A stretch of 64,000 nt of DNA, taken from NCBI RefSeq assembly GCF_004791165.1, contig NZ_SRUZ01000002.1:843866-907865 (forward strand). The letters run 5' to 3'. Position numbers and translations under genes: made by a program. Position 1 is the first letter of the stretch. Each line of letters opens with the position of its first letter. The notes beneath the pieces were generated by a model. It had not been told where the DNA came from, did not search any database, and saw only the letters and a list, made by a program, of their open reading frames with translations. This DNA is from Mesorhizobium sp. M8A.F.Ca.ET.218.01.1.1. Its GTDB lineage: Bacteria; Pseudomonadota; Alphaproteobacteria; Rhizobiales; Rhizobiaceae. This document shows, piece by piece, positions 56,399 through 64,000 of the stretch.

Positions 56399-56896
56399 CT
56401 AAAAACCGTTGATCGAGGAAGGCGAGACGCGCCGGTAGACGCCGCTCACCATGTCTTGCCAGCCATCGCTGCCGGCGGGTTTGAATTGCAATCGCATGCG
56501 GTAGGTGTCGTTATCGTCGAAAATATACGTCACGCGCGCAAAACCGCGCGGCGACGACCGTTCCAGATTGAGTTCACTGCCGTTCCATATGCCGGTGGCA
56601 GGCGACACCGGCACGAAGCCCATCGAATCGAACTGGTGCATGGTGACGACGCCATTTTGCTGGTCGAAACCAAACACGGTGTGCGAACCAAACGAAATCG
56701 TGCCGTCGCGGCGCTGGCGATAACGCTGCACCACGAACTGGCCGCCGAACTGTGCCTCAGCCAGCACTTCGCTGGTCGCCGCACCGCCATCGGCCCATTG
56801 TGTATCCGCCACCTCTTCCTCGCCGCGCCACGCACCGACCAGCGCCTGCAGGCGCTGGTGATCGGCCGAGAGCGAAGAGAAGGACGCCGCGTTCAT
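56399..56896 (-). CDS. DUF1579-like protein between sucC and sucD
   Basis: 165 residues, soluble. It opens with a short helix (ADHQRLQALVGAWRGEEEV), then shows a beta-barrel-like pattern (FVVQRYRQRRDGTISFGSHTVFGFD, MHQFDSMGF) as in the DUF1579 and related lipocalin-like families. Function unknown. It starts 3 bases after the cupin stop codon and ends 12 bases before the sucD start, so it is part of the suc message. Confidence 0.7.
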   Translation of the reverse strand: MNAASFSSLSADHQRLQALVGAWRGEEEVADTQWADGGAATSEVLAEAQFGGQFVVQRYRQRRDGTISFGSHTVFGFDQQNGVVTMHQFDSMGFVPVSPATGIWNGSELNLERSSPRGFARVTYIFDDNDTYRMRLQFKPAGSDGWQDMVSGVYRRVSPSSINGF

Positions 56897-56899
56897 CAG

Positions 56900-57271
56900 T
56901 CAGAGCCGCTTCAGATCGGTGACGGTAAGGTCGCTCTTGGCGTTGCCGGTGTTGAGCGTCGTCGCCGGCTCGAACATCAGCACCACGGGCTCGGCGGTGA
57001 GCGAACGCGGCCGGTGCTCGACGCCGCGCGGCACGACGATGAAGTCGCCCTCGCCGAGCTCGACCGGACCGTCGCGGAAATCGATGGCGATGCGCCCGCG
57101 AAGCACTAGGAACGCCTCGTCCTCATTGTCATGCGCGTGCCAGTCGAAGGTCGCGCCGAACTTGGCGACCTTCGCCTGGCTGTCATTGACGTCGCCGGCG
57201 ATATGCGGATCGAAGACCTTGCTGATCTTTTGATCCGCCGCCTCGACCAGGTTTATCTTGCGCGGAGGCAC
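56900..57271 (-). CDS. cupin-domain protein between sucC and sucD
   Basis: 123 residues from GTG 57271 ([15 protein letters not shown]), 4 bases beyond the sucC stop; a longer reading overlaps sucC by 20 bases. The single cupin barrel has the metal motifs [20 protein letters not shown] and [16 protein letters not shown]. It could be an enzyme or a small sensor. It is embedded in the suc operon. Confidence 0.75.
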   Translation of the reverse strand: MPPRKINLVEAADQKISKVFDPHIAGDVNDSQAKVAKFGATFDWHAHDNEDEAFLVLRGRIAIDFRDGPVELGEGDFIVVPRGVEHRPRSLTAEPVVLMFEPATTLNTGNAKSDLTVTDLKRL

Positions 57272-57275
57272 CGGC

Positions 57276-58469
<1,194 letters not shown>

Positions 58470-58513
58470 GGGGAACTATCTCCAGGTCGTTTGCCGGGGT
58501 GATGTTGGGGAGG

Positions 58514-59611
<1,098 letters not shown>

Positions 59612-59697
59612 TCAACCCCTGCATTTTCAATCGGTTAGAGCGTTTGGGATTTACGTAAACGTCAAAATTTGTAAGCCGACTTGGGAGAATTTACACA

Positions 59698-60126
59698 ATG
59701 ACGGTCGAGATCAGAAGGCTCTATCCCGGCGATGACGCCCTTGTGATGCGGGTTGCCGACGACGTGTTCGACGAGCCGGTGAGGCCCGATCGCCTGGCCA
59801 GTTATCTCGCGCAATCGGGCCATTTCATGATCGTCGCCCTCGTCGAGGGCCTGGTCGTCGGCCAATGCGCGGCGGTCATCCACCGCCATCCGGACAAGCC
59901 GACCGAACTTAATATCGACGAGGTCGGCGTCTCGCCGGCCTTCCGGCGCCAGGGCATTGCGCGCAAAATGCTCGACGCCATGTTCGCGCTCGGCAGGGAG
60001 CATGGTTGCGAGGAGGCCTGGGTCGGCACCGAACTTGACAATCTGCCGGCCCGAGCGCTTTACGAGGCGCGCAAGGAGCCGCATGCCGAGGCGGAGACAT
60101 TTGTGATGTATGTGTATCGGCTGTAG
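59698..60126 (+). CDS. GNAT-family N-acetyltransferase
   Basis: 142 residues. The acetyl-CoA motif A is VSPAFRRQGIARKMLDAMF (about residue 80) and a C-terminal LYEARKEPHAEAETFVMYVYRL follows. It is a small acetyltransferase with an unknown amine substrate, possibly an antibiotic or polyamine. It is the only plus-strand gene between zapE and mdh. Confidence 0.8.
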   Translation: MTVEIRRLYPGDDALVMRVADDVFDEPVRPDRLASYLAQSGHFMIVALVEGLVVGQCAAVIHRHPDKPTELNIDEVGVSPAFRRQGIARKMLDAMFALGREHGCEEAWVGTELDNLPARALYEARKEPHAEAETFVMYVYRL

Positions 60127-60168
60127 ATTTTGGAGCTGGCAGGATCTCTATGGAACAAGATTGAGCTC

Positions 60169-61371
60169 TTATGCCTGCGCCCGTGACGCGTCAGCCGGGG
60201 CAGCCTTCGCCTTCCGCCGCACGGCCCAATCGTCCAGCCAGTCGCGGCTCTGCATCTCGATCAGACGCGAGGCCGTGCGCTCGAATTCGAACACCTCGAC
60301 GCTGCGCTTAGCCACATAAAGCTCGTGCGGCGGCGCATCCGCGCTCACCACCAGGCGCACATGATGGTCGTAGAGCGTATCGATCAACAGGATGAAGCGC
60401 TTGGCCTCGTTGCGCTTGCCTTCGCCCAGCACCGGGACATGGTCGATGAAGACGGTCGAAAACCGGCCGGCGATCGCCAGGTAATCGCGCGCGCCGAGCG
60501 GCTTTTCGCACAGGTCGGCAAAGGAGAAGCGCGCCGCATCGCCGGCGGCGGCCGGCACGGCCACCTTGCGGCCCTTCAGCGTCAGCGACGTCTCGGCCGT
60601 CGGCGCCCCGTGCGTCATCGCCTGCCAGGCCTCGTCGAGCGCCTCGTCGGCAGCCGCATCCGCCGGCATGACGTAGACAGGCGTGCGGGCAAGCTTTTCC
60701 AGCCGGTAGTCCTTGTCGCTGTCCAGCGACAGCACCTCAGCATGGCGTTTCAGTATGGCGATGAACGGCAGGAAGAGCTGGCGGTTCAACCCGTCACGGT
60801 AGAGGTCTTCAGGCGCCACGTTCGAGGTGGCGACGAGCACGACCCCACTGGCGAACAGTGCCGAGAACAGCCTGGACAGGATCATGGCGTCGGCGATGTC
60901 GGTGACCGAAAATTCATCGAAGCACAGCACCCAGGCCTGCTCGGCGAGCGCCTTGGCCACCGGCGGGATCGGATCGTCTTCCCTGACCGTGCCTTCCTTG
61001 CGCGCCTGCCGGTGCTTCTGGATGCGGTCCTGCACGTCGGCCATGAAGTCGTTGAAATGGACGCGGCGCTTGCGCCTGACCGGCAAGAGTTCGAAGAACA
61101 TGTCCATCAGCATGGTCTTTCCGCGCCCGACGCCGCCATGGATGTAGAGGCCCTTGACCGCCTCCTGCGTCTCGCGCTTGCGGGCAAACAGCCAGCCCAG
61201 CGCGCTGGACTTTTGCGCAAGCCGCTTGGCCGAGATCTCGTCGGTCAGCCGGTCGAGCGCGGCGGCGATCTCCTCCTGCGCGGGGTCGCGTCCGATCGCG
61301 CCTGATACCACCAGATGGTCGTAGCGCTGCCGGACGGTCGCATGGGTCTGGAGGCCGTCACGCAGATGCAT
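60169..61371 (-). CDS. zapE: cell division ATPase ZapE (AFG1/LACE1 family)
   Basis: 400 residues. Walker A is HGGVGRGKTMLMDMFF (about residue 80), Walker B is WVLCFDEFSVTDIADA, and there is a VATSNVAPEDLY motif. Members bind the Z-ring under low oxygen in E. coli and in mitochondria act in protein quality control. It is the gene that often precedes mdh in rhizobia, though the GNAT gene lies between them here. Confidence 0.9.
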   Translation of the reverse strand: MHLRDGLQTHATVRQRYDHLVVSGAIGRDPAQEEIAAALDRLTDEISAKRLAQKSSALGWLFARKRETQEAVKGLYIHGGVGRGKTMLMDMFFELLPVRRKRRVHFNDFMADVQDRIQKHRQARKEGTVREDDPIPPVAKALAEQAWVLCFDEFSVTDIADAMILSRLFSALFASGVVLVATSNVAPEDLYRDGLNRQLFLPFIAILKRHAEVLSLDSDKDYRLEKLARTPVYVMPADAAADEALDEAWQAMTHGAPTAETSLTLKGRKVAVPAAAGDAARFSFADLCEKPLGARDYLAIAGRFSTVFIDHVPVLGEGKRNEAKRFILLIDTLYDHHVRLVVSADAPPHELYVAKRSVEVFEFERTASRLIEMQSRDWLDDWAVRRKAKAAPADASRAQA

Positions 61372-61420
61372 CGGTCACGTCGTTGTTCGGAGCGGTATGC
61401 TCAAGAGAGAAGGTATATTG

Positions 61421-61486
61421 AGATTCAGGCCAGGCCGAGCCGAAAGGGCAGGAAGCCGCGATTCGCAGGCCGGCATCACCTGAATA
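61421..61486. repeat. dispersed repeat, copy B
   Basis: It begins AGATTCAGGCCAGGCCGA and ends ATTCGCAGGCCGGCATCACC then TGAATA, with the same inverted ends as copy A at 48281. It is 11 bases longer in the middle. It lies between zapE and the omp19-like gene. Confidence 0.7.
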
Positions 61487-61500
61487 CCGGCATACCCAGC

Positions 61501-62040
61501 CTATCTTGTAAGCGAAATCGGTTGCCCGTTGGAAGTCTGGCCGTCGAATTTCGAGCCGCCCGACGAATAGAGACGTGCCAGCGAACCGCCATTCTCGTCA
61601 TAAAGCGTCAGCTGCTTGCCGGCGACGTTCCACGATTTGATGCCGTCGATCGGCGCCGGGCAGTGCAGCGGACCGGCGCGGAAGCCGGCGCCGAACTTGG
61701 TCTGTGGCGTCGCCACCTTGCAGCTCTGGCCGGAAACGCTGACGTTCCAGACACCGGCGACGCTTGCCGCGTTGAGATCCGCGGCACCCGCAGGCGCCGC
61801 GCCATCCGGCGGCAGCGAGGCAACCTGCGTGTTTGCCGGCGCGGTCGGGAATTGAGACGGGTCGGTGGTGCCGGGGGACGCCGGCGGCGGCAGCTGATTC
61901 GAGCTCACCTGGCCGGCAGGCGCCGGCTGCAGCGGGGCGGGCTGCTGGTCGTCCATCGACGAGAAGCGTGAGGTTGAGCAGCCGCTCGCAACGAGCGCCG
62001 CCAGGGATACGGCCACCAGGCCGCCTTTCGCAAAATTCAT
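61501..62040 (-). CDS. omp19: Omp19-type outer-membrane lipoprotein (protease-inhibitor fold)
   Basis: 179 residues from ATG 62040, with GGAGG at 5-base spacing. The lipobox is VASGC (Cys about residue 21). A long Pro/Gln/Ala linker is followed by an AprI/Inh-like domain: VAGVWNVSVSGQSCKVATPQ, AGPLHCPAPIDGIKSW and LTLYDENGGSLARLYSS. It is very similar to Brucella Omp19, which inhibits host proteases. In a plant or soil bacterium it may protect against extracellular or plant proteases. Confidence 0.85.
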   Translation of the reverse strand: MNFAKGGLVAVSLAALVASGCSTSRFSSMDDQQPAPLQPAPAGQVSSNQLPPPASPGTTDPSQFPTAPANTQVASLPPDGAAPAGAADLNAASVAGVWNVSVSGQSCKVATPQTKFGAGFRAGPLHCPAPIDGIKSWNVAGKQLTLYDENGGSLARLYSSGGSKFDGQTSNGQPISLTR

Positions 62041-62178
62041 TACAACCTCCGTCGGAATCGGCTGGGGGTGCCGTCCGCGCAATCTCACCTCCACCAAGAT
62101 GGAGAAGGTGGCGAAATTTCAACCCGATATGGTTAAAATAGGGTTTGCGGCAAGATTGTTGCAAATTTATCGCAATCA

Positions 62179-62619
62179 TCACGCCAGGGCGGCACTTGGG
62201 ACGAACACATATCCGTCCGGCCCCACGATATAGCACTCGCGCAGACCATGCGGCTTGTCGACGGCGCCGGCCAGCACGATGTGGCCATGATCCAGCGCCG
62301 CCGCCTCGATCGCGTCGGGATCGGCGCCATAGAGGCGCAATTCGATGCCAGCACCGCGTGTCTCGGCGCCCGTGATGGAGCCCGTCATCGGGTTGTCGAG
62401 ATAGGAATGGTCGGCATGCAGCATGAATACCGACCCCAGAAGCTCGATCGCCGCGAAATCCTCGTCGGCATAGATGACCCGGGCGCCAAGCACGTCGCGG
62501 CAGAAGGCTTCCATCGCCGGCATGTCGGTCACCAGCAAATTGACGCCGACGCCGCGCGGCAGCGAGCGGCCAAAATCCTCGGCCTTCATCCAGAGCGTCT
62601 TCGTCCGCTTCATCGCCAT
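62179..62619 (-). CDS. VOC (glyoxalase/bleomycin-resistance) family protein
   Basis: 146 residues from ATG 62619, with GGAGGA upstream. Two beta-alpha-beta modules are present: NLLVTDMPAMEAFCRDVLGARVIYADED in the first and IEAAALDHGHIVLAGAVDKPHGLRECYIVGPDGYVFVPS in the second, the usual VOC layout. The substrate cannot be assigned. A repeat element lies upstream. Confidence 0.8.
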   Translation of the reverse strand: MAMKRTKTLWMKAEDFGRSLPRGVGVNLLVTDMPAMEAFCRDVLGARVIYADEDFAAIELLGSVFMLHADHSYLDNPMTGSITGAETRGAGIELRLYGADPDAIEAAALDHGHIVLAGAVDKPHGLRECYIVGPDGYVFVPSAALA

Positions 62620-62713
62620 GGCGTCCTCCTCCTGATCCGCGATCCTAGCCGAGGCCGCTTCGTCCCCCTTGGCCTTCGGCCGGCAAACGCTTGCGCCAGC
62701 CGCGGCAAGGCTT

Positions 62714-62808
62714 ATGTCTAGAATAGTCCCAGGAAAAGTGTGCAGCGGTTTTCCCGGGAAAACGCGTAGCGCTTCCCCCCAGGGAATTGCGTGAAAACAA
62801 AGAGTTCA
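62714..62808. repeat. diverged copy of the 64-bp repeat family
   Basis: CCCAGGAAAAGTG, GCGGTTTTCC and GGGAATTGCGTGAAAACAAA with AGAG match the order of motifs in the repeats at 21113-21275. The copy carries an extra GC-rich insert, so it is longer. It overlaps the annotated start of the metallohydrolase gene. Confidence 0.6.
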
Positions 62809-63852
62809 CCGAAACCCGCCGGAGCGCAGACCTTGGCCGCGAGACACAAAGCCGCCAACCGCTACTACAGCGGCCCGCCCAGCGATCATTTCGACGGCAC
62901 CCTGTTCTTCAACCCCGACGGCCGGATGCCTGGCCCCTTCACGGACCTGCTGAAATGGCAGTTCAGCGGCCAGCGTTCGAAATGGCCGCCTGCGAGTCCG
63001 AGCCCCTTCGCACAGGCAAGGCCGGCCGCGATGGTCGAAGGTACCGAACTGACCGTGACCATGGTTGGCCATTCCACCTTGCTGATCCAGACCGCCGGGC
63101 TCAACATCCTCACCGATCCGGTGTGGTCGGCGCGCACCTCGCCGTTCTCCTTTGCCGGACCCCGGCGCGTCAATCCGCCGGGCATCGCTTTTGACGATCT
63201 GCCGGCGATCGACGTCGTGCTGGTCAGCCACAACCACTATGACCATCTCGACCTTGCCACGCTGAGGAAGCTGAAGGAGACGCACGATCCGCTGGTAGTG
63301 ACGCCGCTCGGCAACGATGCCATCATCGCCGCCGCGGTGCCCGGCATGCGGCTTTCCGCGCATGACTGGGGCGACAGGGTCGACGTCTCCGACGGCACCG
63401 CCATCCACATCGAGCCCGCGCATCATTGGTCGGCGCGGGGTGCCCGCGACCGGCGCATGGCGCTGTGGGCCGGCTTCGTCATCGAAACAGCGGGCGGGAA
63501 GACCTACTTCGCCGGCGATACCGGCTTCCACGACGGCATCAACTACCGGCTGATGGCGGAAAAACATGGCGGCTTCCGCTTCGCCATCCTGCCGATCGGC
63601 GCCTACGAGCCACGCTGGTTCATGGCCCCGCAGCACCAGAATCCCGAGGAAGCGGTGCAAGGCATGAAGCTGTGCAACGCAAGCTTTGCCGCCGGCTGCC
63701 ACTGGGGCACCTTCCAGCTCACCGACGAGCCGATCGACGAACCGGTCCGAAAACTGGCCGAGGCGCTCGGGGCTGAGGGTGTACCGCAAGAGCATTTTCG
63801 CGCCTTGCGGGCCGGCGAAGTCTGGGACGTGCCGGAAACGACGGCGGCCTGA
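62791..63852 (+). CDS. metallo-beta-lactamase-fold hydrolase (RomA/NAPE-PLD-like)
   Basis: 353 residues if GTG 62791 is used; that codon and the first residues (MKTKSS) derive from the repeat element, and the true start may be further in. The metal motif HNHYDHLD starts at His147. The other features MVGHSTLLIQTAGLNILTDPVWSAR and PAHHWSARGARDRRMALWAGF match RomA and N-acyl-phosphatidylethanolamine phospholipase D-like enzymes. It probably hydrolyses a phosphodiester-type lipid or metabolite. A short, separate promoter region precedes it. Confidence 0.8.
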   Translation: MKTKSSPKPAGAQTLAARHKAANRYYSGPPSDHFDGTLFFNPDGRMPGPFTDLLKWQFSGQRSKWPPASPSPFAQARPAAMVEGTELTVTMVGHSTLLIQTAGLNILTDPVWSARTSPFSFAGPRRVNPPGIAFDDLPAIDVVLVSHNHYDHLDLATLRKLKETHDPLVVTPLGNDAIIAAAVPGMRLSAHDWGDRVDVSDGTAIHIEPAHHWSARGARDRRMALWAGFVIETAGGKTYFAGDTGFHDGINYRLMAEKHGGFRFAILPIGAYEPRWFMAPQHQNPEEAVQGMKLCNASFAAGCHWGTFQLTDEPIDEPVRKLAEALGAEGVPQEHFRALRAGEVWDVPETTAA

Positions 63853-63942
63853 ACCGACCAGGCTTCGAAACGAGCGGGAACCCAAGCACGACAGCCGCGT
63901 TTTTCCTGCGGTTTCAAATCTGTCGGCTTACGAGGCATTCCC

Positions 63943-64000
63943 ATGCTCAAATGGATCATCATTCTTCTCATCGTCGCCGCCGCGGCGAGCCTGCTCGGCA
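63943..64000 (+). CDS. DUF1328-like small membrane protein, cut by window edge
   Basis: The visible 19 residues, MLKWIIILLIVAAAASLLG, form a single membrane segment. They match the N-terminus of the DUF1328/YtjA family, whose members are about 55-60 residues. The rest lies outside the window. Confidence 0.6.
   Translation, partial: MLKWIIILLIVAAAASLLG

Overview
The window is ordinary chromosomal DNA from an alphaproteobacterium of the order Hyphomicrobiales (Rhizobiales), most likely Mesorhizobium or a close relative. The basis is: high GC throughout; rhizobial gene orders (hemC-hemD-Mic60-like-hemY, tsaD-gpsA, zapE-mdh-suc-lpdA, sdhCDAB, lolA next to ftsK); an Omp19-type lipoprotein of the Brucella/rhizobial kind; Ohr/OhrR; a DUF1127 protein; and several families of palindromic intergenic repeats. 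I found no tRNA, rRNA, insertion sequence, prophage or CRISPR array. The genus is an inference from gene content.

Layout. 0-2.8 kb: end of an MFS exporter, a small unknown protein, a glutamine amidotransferase and a TerB-like protein. 2.8-7.7 kb (minus strand): tetrapyrrole genes hemC and hemD with a mitofilin/Mic60-like membrane protein and a HemY-like TPR protein. 7.8-12.6 kb (plus strand): tsaD, gpsA, a YciI protein, an EVE-domain protein, a predicted ETF-beta lysine methyltransferase, a DUF1761 protein and a GT25 glycosyltransferase. 12.6-17.6 kb: LysR regulator and DUF1127 protein (divergent), an L,D-transpeptidase divergent from a CenR/OtpR-like response regulator, a cyclic-nucleotide-binding protein, xthA and lolA. 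17.7-23.1 kb: ftsK, a small secreted protein and the glnK-amtB operon. 23.4-28.3 kb: tesB, a UbiH-type hydroxylase, small proteins, an OsmC protein and a YceH protein. 28.5-32.4 kb: sdhCDA-DUF3052-sdhB. 32.6-36.1 kb: an MliC-like lipoprotein, a small secreted protein and two tandem membrane diguanylate cyclases.

36.3-41.6 kb: leuC, a methyltransferase, a polar amino-acid ABC permease and binding protein, and ohr-ohrR. 42-45 kb: rplS, a TSUP transporter, trmD and rimM. 45-48.2 kb: xerC, a TraB/GumN-type protein, a DUF2867 protein, a decayed 3' copy of the TraB/GumN gene and a Pro/Ala-repeat membrane protein. 48.3-61.4 kb (minus strand): the TCA block zapE, mdh, sucC, cupin, DUF1579, sucD, sucA, sucB, secreted unknown, SDR, lpdA, with a plus-strand GNAT gene between zapE and mdh. 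61.5-64 kb: an omp19-like lipoprotein, a VOC protein, a metallo-beta-lactamase-fold hydrolase and the start of a DUF1328 protein.

Most of the window is core metabolism and envelope biology: haem precursors, the Q pool and succinate oxidation, a nearly complete 2-oxoglutarate-to-oxaloacetate set, nitrogen sensing and cell division. I see no self-contained new defence or secretion system. The more interesting signals are uncharacterised genes wedged into conserved operons (sdhA/sdhB, sucC/sucD, sucB/lpdA), a Mic60-like gene inside the haem operon, two CtrA-type sites, a palindrome upstream of sdhC, a long heptamer-built hairpin between convergent genes, and a transcribed 64-bp repeat related to one that may supply a start codon elsewhere.
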